Shown here in pieces: positions 43,235 to 52,431 of a stretch of DNA of 64,000 bases (its first letter is position 1; each line of letters begins with the position of its first letter). This DNA is from CAWIVH01 sp963839475 (lineage in GTDB: Bacteria > Acidobacteriota > UBA6911). A program made the position numbers and the translations under genes. The stretch spans positions 124,001 through 188,000 of the forward strand of contig CAWIVH010000012.1 in NCBI GenBank assembly GCA_963839475.1, in the 5' to 3' direction. Under the pieces are notes generated by a model. That model made no database searches and was not told the DNA's origin. It was given only the letters and a program-made list of their open reading frames with translations.

Positions 43235-43354
43235 GTTGCCAGTTGTCAGTTATCAGTTATCAGTTGCCAGTTATCAGTCGATTTTATCTGATAACAGCGC
43301 ATATTGACGCATGTTCTGACAACCGACAACCGACAACCGACAACTGACAACTGC
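43235..43354. repeat. Inverted pair of CAGTTNN heptamer arms
   Basis: The left arm (43235-43278) is six near-perfect heptamers CAGTTGT/CAGTTAT/CAGTTGC. The right arm (43318-43354) is ACAACCG/ACAACTG copies in the opposite orientation. About 40 bases separate them, so the whole gap between two reverse-strand genes could fold into one large hairpin. Confidence 0.85.
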
Positions 43355-43356
43355 AA

Positions 43357-45378
43357 CTATTTGCGGGAGAGACCAAACTCCCTTTCAGCATCCGCCCTCA
43401 ACCCCTTCTTCTGCAACGCAAGCCCCAGGTTATAGTGAGCGCGGCCGTACTGCGGACGGAGCGATAGCGCCCGGCGGAATGATTCGATGGCTGCATCGAT
43501 TTCTCCGCGCTCCATTTGAAGGGTTCCGATATTGTTATGAATCTCGGGCTGGTCCGGGTTGAGCCTCAAGGCCTGCTGAAAATTCTCATAGGCTCCGGCA
43601 TAGTCTTTCTTAAGCAGCAGAACCACTCCGAGATTGGTCCATGCAGTAGCGTCCCCGGCATTGCGGGAGGTCAGTTCCCGGAAGATGTCCGCCGCCTTAT
43701 CAAGTTCCTTTGTGTTCGCATATACGGAAGCCAGATTGTTCAGTACAGCCCCATCCTCAGGCTGAATCGCACGGGCCCGCTCAAGAGCCTGGCGCGCCTC
43801 CGCGAGGCGCCCCAGTCGCATGGACGCCATGCCGGCATACATAAACGGCCTGAAGTCCTCCGGACGAAGAGCAGCGGCCGCAAAAAAACAAGGCGCAGCT
43901 TCAGCAAAACGATTCTGCCTATAATAGCCGAGCCCGAGAATCCATTGCGCGAGGTAAATCTTCTTGTCCCGGGCAACGATCTTTTCCAGGCTGTCGACCG
44001 CATCCTGCGCATTCCCTTTATCAAGCAAGCTCTCGGCCTTCCAGATCTTATCGAAGATTTCGATCTTATCTTTCGGGTCCGCTAATCCTGCAGGAATATG
44101 TGATGTTGACGATGCCGACGCGGACACATACCCGAGAGAGTGCAGCCGATCGGAGGTGGCGGCATCGACCTTTTGCGGGGATTTCGGCGCGGTTTTGGCG
44201 TACTTGTTTGTCTCATCGTTCAAACGCTGGCGCAACTGTGCCGCCATGGATGGATTGGAGGAAATCAGGTTCCGGGTCTCCCCGGGATCGGAATCCAGAT
44301 TGTAAAGTTCGGCTCTGGGCGCGTCGATGTACTTGAAGGGCCCGTCCGCAAAGGCGCGGATAGGGCTCCAACCATATCCAAGATAGGGCAGCATTGTCTC
44401 AGCGAAATTCAGCCGCCCGGCGATTGCAGCACCGGGCTGGAGTATCTTTCCCTGAACTGCAGCACCATGCTTGATTTTGAGGACGTCCAGAACCGTGGGA
44501 TAGATATCGATAAGCTGGGCCGAAGTGACGGTGCGGATCCCGGCATTCAGGTTCCGCGGATATTTGATCAACAGCGGCACGTGCAGGGTTGATTCGTACA
44601 GGAACATACCATGCGTTTCTTCGCCGTGGTCGCCTAACCCCTCTCCATGATCGGACGTTACGATGATGAGTGAGTCATCATAGAGACCGGATTTGCGCAA
44701 AAAGTTGAAGAACTCCCCAAGCGAGGCATCGACGTAACGGACTTCCCCGTCATAGAGGTCCTCAGTCTGGTCAAACGGTGCAGGCGGCTCGTAAGGCGCA
44801 TGAGGATCATAAAGGTGAATCCAGGCAAACCGGGGCCCTGACGGACTGGACAAAATCCATTCCTTGGCTTTATCCAGGACCTCGCCCGCCCGCCGTTCCT
44901 GGATGAGGGATTTCACGTCTTCCAGGGTATCGGTTGGGAAATTGTCATAATACGTGTCGAAGCCGCCGGCCAGGCCGAAGCGCTTGTCCAAAACAAAAGC
45001 GCCTATAAAAGCCGCCGTCGAATATCCATTTTCCTTGAGAACCACTCCCAGAGTCCTCTGCCCGGACGCAAGCACATAGCCAGAATTCTCATGTACGCCA
45101 TGAGCAGCAGGGTAAAGGCCTGTCAGGATGGAGGCATGGGATGGAAGGGTCAATGGAACCTGCGCCGTGGCCCTTTCGAACAGCACCGAGTCCTTGGCGA
45201 AGGCCTCAAAAGTGGGAGTGGGTTTAGAGTAGCCATAGGGCGAGATCCGATCCGCCCGTAGCGTGTCAATGGTGACAAGGAAAACATCAGTCCTGGCCGC
45301 TCCCTGCGGTGAAGAAACCGGCTTCTGTTGGCATGCGGCAAAGGTCAGGAATAGTGAGACTGCGAATGTAAAGCGCAT
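43357..45378 (-). CDS. Sulfatase-like (alkaline phosphatase superfamily) protein fused to TPR repeats
   Basis: A 673-residue protein with signal sequence and a possible lipobox (FAAC, Cys16). The hydrolase domain (about 30-400) has the metal Asp in VTIDTLRAD, the SDHGEGLGDHGEETHG motif and YDPHAPYEPP. The nucleophile segment reads TLPSHASILTG: Thr77 stands where sulfatases have the Cys or Ser converted to formylglycine, so it may act as a phosphodiesterase or transferase rather than a sulfatase. TPRs follow from about 450 to the end. No Shine-Dalgarno is visible; TATAAT at 45386-45391 lies seven bases before the ATG, hinting at a leaderless transcript. Confidence 0.87.
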   Translation of the reverse strand: MRFTFAVSLFLTFAACQQKPVSSPQGAARTDVFLVTIDTLRADRISPYGYSKPTPTFEAFAKDSVLFERATAQVPLTLPSHASILTGLYPAAHGVHENSGYVLASGQRTLGVVLKENGYSTAAFIGAFVLDKRFGLAGGFDTYYDNFPTDTLEDVKSLIQERRAGEVLDKAKEWILSSPSGPRFAWIHLYDPHAPYEPPAPFDQTEDLYDGEVRYVDASLGEFFNFLRKSGLYDDSLIIVTSDHGEGLGDHGEETHGMFLYESTLHVPLLIKYPRNLNAGIRTVTSAQLIDIYPTVLDVLKIKHGAAVQGKILQPGAAIAGRLNFAETMLPYLGYGWSPIRAFADGPFKYIDAPRAELYNLDSDPGETRNLISSNPSMAAQLRQRLNDETNKYAKTAPKSPQKVDAATSDRLHSLGYVSASASSTSHIPAGLADPKDKIEIFDKIWKAESLLDKGNAQDAVDSLEKIVARDKKIYLAQWILGLGYYRQNRFAEAAPCFFAAAALRPEDFRPFMYAGMASMRLGRLAEARQALERARAIQPEDGAVLNNLASVYANTKELDKAADIFRELTSRNAGDATAWTNLGVVLLLKKDYAGAYENFQQALRLNPDQPEIHNNIGTLQMERGEIDAAIESFRRALSLRPQYGRAHYNLGLALQKKGLRADAEREFGLSRK

Positions 45379-45385
45379 CTTTGCT

Positions 45386-45391
45386 ATTATA
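45386..45391 (-). promoter_or_regulatory. TATAAT seven bases upstream of the sulfatase-like ATG
   Basis: A perfect -10 hexamer on the reverse strand places a transcription start at or next to the ATG (45378), so the mRNA could be leaderless. The -35 region lies inside the CAGTTNN array and has no good match. Confidence 0.3.
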
Positions 45392-45432
45392 CAGTTATCA
45401 GTTGCCAGTTATCAGTTGCCAGTTGTCAGTTG
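45391..45432. repeat. CAGTTNN heptamer arm, left
   Basis: Six heptamers (CAGTTAT, CAGTTGC, CAGTTGT) immediately upstream of the sulfatase-like gene. They are inverted relative to 45546-45600 across the divergent gap. Confidence 0.85.
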
Positions 45433-45545
45433 TGCTTTGTGCAGATACGGCGAACCAATTTATGGCGTGATATGGAAGGCAAATATCTGGACCGGGCAAA
45501 CTCAAACCGTGTGATTTTCCTGAAAACCAACAAGGTTGCCGCCTC

Positions 45546-45600
45546 CACTGACAACTGACAACTGACAACTGGCAACTGACAACTGGCAACTGATAACCAG
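45546..45600. repeat. ACAACTG/GCAACTG heptamer arm, right
   Basis: Seven to eight heptamers end five bases before the ATG at 45606, occupying the place where a Shine-Dalgarno would be. They are complementary to the arm at 45391-45432. Confidence 0.85.
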
Positions 45601-45605
45601 AAACT

Positions 45606-48395
45606 ATGAATCGATTCCCCTGCCGTATTTTCCTCATAGCCGCTGCACTCAGCGCAGGTGCCTTTACAGCTACGCAAGTAGCATGCCAGCGCTCTGCGGC
45701 TATCAAGATCGATTATCCAGAAGAAGGGACTGTTTTTCCGCCCGATTTCGCGCCGCCGACCTTTATCTGGCACGATCCGGCCGGGAGCGCAAAATCCTGG
45801 TCGATCCGCATTTCATTTGGCGACGGTTCTGAAGATATCCAGGTCAAATCCAGTGGAGAATTGATGAAAGCAGGGGAGATCGATCCCCGGTGCGTTGCGG
45901 AAACGAACGAACTGCCCAAACTCACCCCGGAGCAGGCATCCTCCCATACCTGGGTCCCCGATTCTGACACCTGGGCAAAAATCAAAGAACATTCCCGGAC
46001 CAGTCCGGCAAAAATAACCATCAGCGGGCTGAAAAACCCTGATTCAGAGCAACCGGTTTCCGGGGGCTCCTGCAGTTTCCAAACCTCTTTGGACCCTGTG
46101 GGGTCCCCCATCCTCTATCGGGATGTGCCTTTAATCCCGGCTGAAACCCAGAAAGGAGTAATTAAGCCCCTCGCGGCCGGTGCACTGCCACTCATCGCCT
46201 GGAGGCTTCGCGACGTCAGTCAACCTTCCAGTAACGTTCTGATGGAGGGCCTCCCGACATGCGCGAACTGCCATTCGGTATCGCGTGACGGCAAAACCCT
46301 GGGACTGGATGTAGACGGCCCTCTGAATGACAAAGGGTTGTATGCAATTGTTCCTATCGAATCGCACACCTCGATCCGCAATGAAGACATCATCACCTGG
46401 AAAAAGGTCTATACCGGCAAACTCGGAGGCAAGCTCAGGGTCGGTTTCATGTCGCAAATATCGCCGGATGGTCAATACGTAATGACGACAATCAACGATC
46501 CGGGGCCCGAGCAGACGGATTCGCAGCGCCGGGCGCGTCCCAAGGATCTCCTGACCAGTTATTATGTGAACAACTTCAAGGATTACCGCTTCGGGCAGGT
46601 GTTTTTTCCGACCCGCGGTATTTTGGCCTGGTACAGCCGCGATTCGGGGCGCCTGCAACCTCTCCCAGGTGCGGACGATCCACGCTACGTTCACACAGGA
46701 GCGACCTGGAGCCCGGATGGAAAGTACCTTGTATTTTCCCGGGCCGAGGCCAAGGATGCGTATGCCCAGGGCGGAAAACTGGCAGCTTACGCGAACGATC
46801 CGAACGAAACCCAGATCCAATACGATCTGTATCGGATCCCTTTTAATGGGGGCAAAGGCGGCAAGGCGGAGCCCGTCACGGGTGCGTCCCAAAACGGCAT
46901 GAGCAACAGTTTCCCGAAAATCTCTCCCGATGGGAAATGGATAGTGTTTGTGAAATGCCGCAACGGCCAGCTAATGCGCCCGGATAGCCAGCTATATATA
47001 GTTCCCTCGGAAGGCGGAACGGCACGGCGCATGCGGTGCAACACGCCGCTGATGAATTCATGGCATAGCTTTTCGATGAATGGCCGGTGGATGGTCTTCT
47101 CCTCGAAAGGCCGATCCCCTTACACTCAGATGTACCTGACGCATATCGATGACAAAGGGCAGGACAGCCCCGCGATCCTGATTGAAAATGCCACCAAGGC
47201 AAATCGCGCGGTCAACATCCCGGAATTCGTAAACGTCCCTCCTGACGGATGGGTGAAAATGGATGCCCCGGCGACCGATTTTTACCGCCTGTTCGAAACC
47301 GCCGCCGGCCTGATGGACAAGGGCGATTACAGGGCTGCAATTCCGGAGTTTCAGAAAGCCCTGAAAATTCACCCCGACGATGCCAGAACCCATAGCAAAC
47401 TCGGTGTCGCCCTGGCGAGGGTGGGGCGTTTCGATGAAGCCGTCGTCGAGTGCCGGAAGGCTGCCGAATTGGATCCTGCCGATCCGGAAGCCTACCTCAG
47501 CCTCGGAATTTCCCTGGCTCAGAAAGGGAAGCCGAAAGAAGCGATTCCTCAATTTGAAAAAAGCCTGCAAATCAGGCCGGACAACACAGAAACCCGTGCC
47601 AACCTCGCAGCGGCGCTGGTAGGAGAAGGAAAGTTCGACGAAGCCGTGGTTCAATGCGAAAAGGCATTAAGCGTCAATCCCGAGTATGGACTGGCACATG
47701 CCAACCTGGCCATCGCACTCGTAAAGAAGCGAAGGCTGGATGAGGCGGTGCCTCACTTTGAAAAAGCGCTGGCAGCCAATCCTGAATCGTTTGAAATTCA
47801 ATACAGCATGGGCAGAACACTGGCGGAATTGAACCGCGTGGACGAAGCGATCCCGCACCTGGAGAAGGCTCTGGCAGGCAATCCAGGCTTGATGGAGCTT
47901 CACTACAATCTGGCCAATATGCTCTCTTCGCGCGGTAGGTTTCAGGAAGCTGTTCCCCATTTCGAAAGCGTCATAAAGGCTGCACCGCAATACGCCAAAG
48001 CCAGGTTTGACCTGGGGAACGCCCTGTATTTCATACCCGGCAGACGTGCCGAAGCATTGGCAATCTGGAACAGTCTGATGCGCGCTCAGCCCGACAATCC
48101 TGCCGTGTTGAACCGGATGGCCCGCGCCCTCGCGACATGCACCGATGCCGCCGTTCGCAACGGGCCGGAGGCTCTGAGATTGGCCTTGCATGCGGTTCAG
48201 ATTTCACGTGCGCAGGAACCCGCCTTCCTGGACACGCTTTCTGCCGCCTATGCTGAAACCGGAAAGTTTCAGGATGCCATCCAAGTTTGCCGGCAGGCCC
48301 AGGAGCTGGCCCGAAAGCAGGACAACAGTCGCTTGATTGAGACACTCTCCACGCGAGTTGCGCTTTATCAGTCAGGCAATGCCTTAAGAGAGTAG
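45606..48395 (+). CDS. Exported CxxCH-motif protein with PD40/TolB-like propeller and TPRs, paralogue 1
   Basis: A 929-residue exported protein. After the signal region comes a beta domain starting IKIDYPEEGTVFPPDFAPP. The motif PTCANCHSVSRDG follows, with Cys219, Cys222 and His223, a c-type haem attachment pattern. A PD40/TolB-like propeller (about 270-560) has blades such as GFMSQISPDGQYV, WSPDGKYLVFSRA and FPKISPDGKWIVF. About eight TPRs run from 560 to 885. It shares full-length similarity with the protein at 55383-58109. A single CxxCH with no clear distal ligand leaves true haem binding unproven. It has no Shine-Dalgarno; a heptamer arm abuts the start. Confidence 0.85.
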   Translation: MNRFPCRIFLIAAALSAGAFTATQVACQRSAAIKIDYPEEGTVFPPDFAPPTFIWHDPAGSAKSWSIRISFGDGSEDIQVKSSGELMKAGEIDPRCVAETNELPKLTPEQASSHTWVPDSDTWAKIKEHSRTSPAKITISGLKNPDSEQPVSGGSCSFQTSLDPVGSPILYRDVPLIPAETQKGVIKPLAAGALPLIAWRLRDVSQPSSNVLMEGLPTCANCHSVSRDGKTLGLDVDGPLNDKGLYAIVPIESHTSIRNEDIITWKKVYTGKLGGKLRVGFMSQISPDGQYVMTTINDPGPEQTDSQRRARPKDLLTSYYVNNFKDYRFGQVFFPTRGILAWYSRDSGRLQPLPGADDPRYVHTGATWSPDGKYLVFSRAEAKDAYAQGGKLAAYANDPNETQIQYDLYRIPFNGGKGGKAEPVTGASQNGMSNSFPKISPDGKWIVFVKCRNGQLMRPDSQLYIVPSEGGTARRMRCNTPLMNSWHSFSMNGRWMVFSSKGRSPYTQMYLTHIDDKGQDSPAILIENATKANRAVNIPEFVNVPPDGWVKMDAPATDFYRLFETAAGLMDKGDYRAAIPEFQKALKIHPDDARTHSKLGVALARVGRFDEAVVECRKAAELDPADPEAYLSLGISLAQKGKPKEAIPQFEKSLQIRPDNTETRANLAAALVGEGKFDEAVVQCEKALSVNPEYGLAHANLAIALVKKRRLDEAVPHFEKALAANPESFEIQYSMGRTLAELNRVDEAIPHLEKALAGNPGLMELHYNLANMLSSRGRFQEAVPHFESVIKAAPQYAKARFDLGNALYFIPGRRAEALAIWNSLMRAQPDNPAVLNRMARALATCTDAAVRNGPEALRLALHAVQISRAQEPAFLDTLSAAYAETGKFQDAIQVCRQAQELARKQDNSRLIETLSTRVALYQSGNALRE

Positions 48396-48438
48396 CCAGT
48401 TATCAGTTAGCAGTTGTCAGTTGTCAGTTGTCAGTTGG
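48396..48438. repeat. CAGTTNN heptamer arm, left
   Basis: It begins at the base after the stop codon at 48395 (CAGTTAT, CAGTTAG, CAGTTGT copies) and is inverted relative to 48525-48580. Confidence 0.85.
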
Positions 48439-48524
48439 TGCGATTGGCATATCTCCGACATACAGTGCAATTTTCTTCCTTGGGCAGAGAGTAAAAGCTG
48501 GAGCAGGATTTGGAGTGAAACGTC

Positions 48525-48580
48525 GACAACTGACAACTGATAACTGGTAACTGATAACTGCCAACTGCCAACTGACAACT
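48525..48580. repeat. ACAACTG/ATAACTG heptamer arm, right
   Basis: About eight heptamers ending directly at the A-run of the TonB-receptor terminator, opposite in orientation to 48396-48438. Confidence 0.85.
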
Positions 48581-48613
48581 AAAAAGGGCCGGACTGCCTA
48601 AGCGGCCCGGCCC
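48581..48613 (-). terminator. Rho-independent terminator of the TonB receptor gene
   Basis: Read on the reverse strand: GGGCCGG (48613-48607), a 14-base loop, CCGGCCC (48592-48586), then TTTTT (48585-48581). It lies 29 bases after the receptor stop codon. Confidence 0.8.
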
Positions 48614-48641
48614 TGGCTGATATTTCCTTAGCAGTTAAATC

Positions 48642-51530
48642 CTACCAAATAAGTTTTAGCGCAAACTGCACTTCCCGCGGATCGCGCATTCGGGTGACAC
48701 GTCCGTAAATGGGATTGTTCTGGGTGTAGCCCGTCAACTTCATGGTCGTCGTGTCCACCGTGAAGTTTTGCCAATCCGGATTGGTATCGACCTGATGGAA
48801 CTGAGTGTGGTTGAAGGCGTTGAACATCTCGGCACGGAACTGCAGAGAGGCTCTTTCCTTCGTAAACCACGGAATACCGGGGAAATTTTTATGAATGGCC
48901 AGATCCCAGTTATTGAGGCCGGGCAGTCGAACCTGGTTTCTGGCCGAGAGGCCCAGTCGTCCCGCATCTGGAGGCGGGATGAAAGCAGCGGTATCGAACC
49001 ATTTCTCAACCGTCTTGGGTCCGTTGTTCGGGTCCTTGATCTGGTCGGGGCGGCTGGCTTGCACGCCGCCGGCCAGCGTTGCACAGCATGATACATTCTG
49101 CGGTATACCGCTGTTCATGGTGACGATGACGCTGCTTTCCCAATCGCCCAGGATTCCCCTCACAAACATCGGCTGACCCGATAATGCGGGTGTCCGGTAA
49201 ATCATATTTGCAGTAAAGATGTGAGTCCTATCCATGGCCGCCACGCTCTTGTCATACTTCATATTGGCAATGTCCGATACAGCGTTGTTGGTCAGGTATT
49301 GGACATTGCCTGTGGAAAGCAATTTCGACCACGTGTAGGAAGCCTGGTAGGAGAGGTTATTGGAGAACCTCCTCACCAGATAGACCTGGAGGGAGTGGTA
49401 GTTTGAGTCGAATCCTCGCGTGAACTGCTGCACACCGCCGTTGCCTTTAAGAGCATAAAGAGGACGGAGGGTGTCCTGGTTCGTGTCGGGATCGTTATCG
49501 TACTGCCACTTGACGAATTGCTGTCGCTTGTCCGCTGGAACCTGATTTAACGCCAGCGCACCCGGGAGATGGAGCCCCCTGTTCGCCACATACGCTACCT
49601 CGAGTTTGGTGTCCCTGAACAGTTCACGCTCCACCGTTAGGTTCCATTGGTAACTTGTGGGCACCTCTCCGGTGGTCGTCTTGCTGTTTTGAGCCGTCCC
49701 AACACTCGGATCGGCGGTTTCCCTGGGCAGGTCATCCATCGTTCGATAATAATTTAGCACCTTATCGAAAGGCGGGTTGACGCTGGAATTGAGCACGTCG
49801 CTGATGGCTTCCCTGTTGAAGAACAGGCCGAAGCCCGAGCGGATGGCCCACTTGCCCTGCCCCGTTGGATCCCATGCGAGACCAAGCCGCGGGCCGATAG
49901 TATTCCAGTGGTTCTGTACCAGACCACGGCTCACATCAAAGCCCCTGGTATTTCCCGGGTAAATCATCCCGTTGGTTGACGTGGCTCCTGCTTTGGGGTC
50001 GTAAAGCGCCAAGAGGAAATTGCCCATGCGATCCAAGTCGTCATAGCCGGCAGGAACATAGGACCAACGAGCACCATAGGTGGCCGTGAGTTTGGGCGAC
50101 ACACGCCACGTATCGGTATAGTAGGTCTCATAATCGTGCCAGCGAACACGGGATCTGGGATTGTCAGAGTGTTCTGTTCCGCCCCATACCGTGCCCTTCA
50201 GCAGGATATCTGCAATGCCGTTTCCAGTAACTTGGCCGCCATTGCCAGGCCCATAGGGGCCCCAACCGCCGCCAAGTCCATCTGGGCCGGGGACCGCCTG
50301 CGGCCCCCAGAAAAAGGGCGCGTAGGCGCAAGTGTTGCAATTGATGTCCTCATCCTTTTTGTTTCGGCTGTAAAGGCCGCCGATCTTGATGGAATGATCT
50401 CCCATGACTTTGGAGAAGTCATCCCGCCAGACATAAAGGTCCTGAATGTTGTTCCAGGGGCCCTGCGTCCAGAGGTCGCCGCCTCCGGGAGATCCCCAGA
50501 AACCGGTGTGTCCGTGCCCTTTGGGCCCGGGATAGACTTCCGGCATCGCCGAGACGATCGCGTCGTTGAGGTCAGCTCCAGTGCCACGATCCACGATGAT
50601 CCGGTTTCCCGACCAGGAGAAGTTGAACTGGTTCACCATGTTCGTACCAATGGTGGCTGTCCACTGCGTGGACAGTGAGTAGCCGGGCTGATCCCAGTTC
50701 GAATCGACCGCCGGGTACGGGTCATCACCCCAGAGGCCGCCTTCCTGGTAGCTGGGCGCGAGGTTTTTCCAGGCGTCCTGGGTATACCGGCCCATGATCG
50801 CGTTGTTCTTGTTCAGGTTGTAGTCGACGCGCACCTGTTCCTGGCGTGTCGGAATTGAGGTCTTCGGGGATGCCACCCAGTTATTGCCCTGGATGTTGCC
50901 GTTAGCATCAATGGTACCCGCGCCGGGCGTTGGCAGCGGATAGAGTTTCATCATTGCCAATCCAGCCGGGCTCAGCCTGCTCTGGGGAATCTTGTTGCCC
51001 GGGAAGGGCTGCCCTGTGTAGGGATCTGTCGGGATCGGGTAATTCCGGGAACGCGGGCCGCTAAAGTCGCCCACGCGTTCGAGAGCTGTGGGTATGTTGA
51101 AATTGCGGGTGATGCCGCGATATTCCCGCCGCCACTCCTGGGACCAGAAGAAAAAGAGCTTGTCCTTTAAGATGGGGCCTCCCAGCGTGTAGCCGAAATT
51201 GTTGTAGTTCAACGGCGCTTTCGGCTGCTTGGCCGAGTTCAGGAAGAAAGAATTCGCATTCAGCACATTGTTGCGCACGAATTCGTAAGCCGATCCGTGG
51301 AACGCGTTAGTGCCGCCCTTCGTGATGACATTGATCTGAGCGCCCGAAGAAGCGCCCATATCGGCGCCGTAACTGTTGCGCTGCACCTTGAACTCCGCAA
51401 TGGAATCCACCGAGGGATAAACCAGGATCGTGCGTCCCGAACCGACGTCGACGTTGTTAGCGCCATCAACCAGCCACATGTTTGCGTTGGTCGCGGAACC
51501 GCTTACCGACATGTCCACGCTGGACAGCAA
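48642..51530 (-). CDS. TonB-dependent receptor-like outer-membrane protein, plug and barrel part (frameshifted from its N-terminus)
   Basis: The intact 962-residue frame starts inside the plug domain (LLSSVDMSVSGSATNANMWLVDGANN, a typical acidobacterial plug string). It continues as a large beta-barrel to a C-terminal aromatic residue (EVQFALKLIW), the outer-membrane assembly signal. The family opening (carboxypeptidase-regulatory domain, then plug) is encoded just upstream but in other frames, so the apparent Met at 51530 is not a real start. Signatures include GAQINVITKGGTNAFHGSAY and TLGGPILKDKLFFFWSQEW. The ligand is unknown; relatives import glycans or act as adhesins. A clear terminator follows. 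Confidence 0.88.
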   Translation of the reverse strand: MLSSVDMSVSGSATNANMWLVDGANNVDVGSGRTILVYPSVDSIAEFKVQRNSYGADMGASSGAQINVITKGGTNAFHGSAYEFVRNNVLNANSFFLNSAKQPKAPLNYNNFGYTLGGPILKDKLFFFWSQEWRREYRGITRNFNIPTALERVGDFSGPRSRNYPIPTDPYTGQPFPGNKIPQSRLSPAGLAMMKLYPLPTPGAGTIDANGNIQGNNWVASPKTSIPTRQEQVRVDYNLNKNNAIMGRYTQDAWKNLAPSYQEGGLWGDDPYPAVDSNWDQPGYSLSTQWTATIGTNMVNQFNFSWSGNRIIVDRGTGADLNDAIVSAMPEVYPGPKGHGHTGFWGSPGGGDLWTQGPWNNIQDLYVWRDDFSKVMGDHSIKIGGLYSRNKKDEDINCNTCAYAPFFWGPQAVPGPDGLGGGWGPYGPGNGGQVTGNGIADILLKGTVWGGTEHSDNPRSRVRWHDYETYYTDTWRVSPKLTATYGARWSYVPAGYDDLDRMGNFLLALYDPKAGATSTNGMIYPGNTRGFDVSRGLVQNHWNTIGPRLGLAWDPTGQGKWAIRSGFGLFFNREAISDVLNSSVNPPFDKVLNYYRTMDDLPRETADPSVGTAQNSKTTTGEVPTSYQWNLTVERELFRDTKLEVAYVANRGLHLPGALALNQVPADKRQQFVKWQYDNDPDTNQDTLRPLYALKGNGGVQQFTRGFDSNYHSLQVYLVRRFSNNLSYQASYTWSKLLSTGNVQYLTNNAVSDIANMKYDKSVAAMDRTHIFTANMIYRTPALSGQPMFVRGILGDWESSVIVTMNSGIPQNVSCCATLAGGVQASRPDQIKDPNNGPKTVEKWFDTAAFIPPPDAGRLGLSARNQVRLPGLNNWDLAIHKNFPGIPWFTKERASLQFRAEMFNAFNHTQFHQVDTNPDWQNFTVDTTTMKLTGYTQNNPIYGRVTRMRDPREVQFALKLIW

Positions 51531-52061
51531 CCGGTTCCGCGGACATTGGCGTTATTTTCAAGCGAGGCGCCCGGGACCAGGAGTGCCAACTGGACAAAGC
51601 TGCGCCCGTTGAGAGGCAGCTCGGCCACCTGCTTGCCGGAAATCAGGTTTCCCACCTCGCCGCTCCGTAACTCGACCTGACTGACATTCGCAGCCTCGAC
51701 GGAAACGACTTCGGATGGGGACCCGGGTTCGAGCACCAAATGCGCCATGCGGTTTTCACGCACGTTCAACTCGATCAGAAGCTTGGCCGCCTTGAACCCG
51801 GTGAGGGCCACTTCAACCGCGTATTTTCCAGCCGGGAGGTTGGGTGCTGTGAAAAACCCAGTGTCATCGGCTATCGACGGTGCGCAAGGCATTGGTGTCT
51901 GTATTTGTGATTTTGACTTCGGCGCCGGGAATAACGGCGCCAGACTTATCCTTAACGGTACCGCTGACAGATCCGGCAGTCTGAGACTGCGGGAACACCA
52001 TCGGTACCAAGGCCAGGATAAAGGCCAAAATTACTATTGGTGTTAGTCTGTTTAGTCTCAT
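51503..52061 (-). pseudogene. N-terminal part of the TonB receptor, displaced by two frameshifts
   Basis: From ATG 52061 (AGGGGAA upstream) the frame encodes a signal peptide (VILAFILALVPMVFPQ) and a carboxypeptidase-regulatory-like domain (SGTVKDKSGAVIPGAEVKI) and stops near 51864. The homology continues one frame over from about 51870 (DDTGFFTAPNLPAGKYAVEV, then GKQVAELPLNGRSFVQL) to about 51525, then returns to the first frame. Removing one base at GG 51869-51870 and adding one base near 51525 would restore a continuous protein of about 1140 residues. The two shifts cancel, and the flanking frames are the same. Either sequencing or assembly errors or a recently broken gene. Confidence 0.85.
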
Positions 52062-52431
52062 TCGAGATTTCCCCTGCAAGGAACACGATAAAGGCCAACG
52101 GAAAGAACATTCTCTATGCTTGCCAAGGTTGACAGCCGTCCAAAACACAGAATCCATTCTGCGATGTAATCCTGAGAGCTAGCTCATCGTCGAATATCCG
52201 GCAAGAATGGCTACCCTTCAGAGCTATCCTGCCGAATCGGGCCCATTATCGGTTTGGAGCAATTGTCAAGTCAACATGAAACTCCTATTAATACAGGATT
52301 TAGATTATGTAGTCCGCACCCCCGAATAATCCGTAAATCGAATTTCAAAAGCGACCTGATGGCACATGCTATTATGGGTCGAATTGGATTCCGGCAAATC
52401 GCGCCCTGCCGGATGCTGCAGGAACAGCCAA
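52062..52431. other. Divergent intergenic region between TonB receptor and CRTAC1-type gene
   Basis: 370 bases with no convincing gene. It holds the candidate promoter at 52263-52291. A TTGACA at about 52131 is followed at 17 bases by a poor -10. Nothing else is recognised. Confidence 0.6.
52263..52291 (+). promoter_or_regulatory. Candidate sigma70-type promoter for the CRTAC1-type gene
   Basis: TTGTCA (52263-52268) and TATTAA (52286-52291) are 17 bases apart, about 140 bases upstream of ATG 52432. Confidence 0.4.

Noticed and set aside
43235..43354. CRISPR array
   Set aside because: The repeat period is 7 bp with no spacers, arms are inverted, and no cas gene is present.
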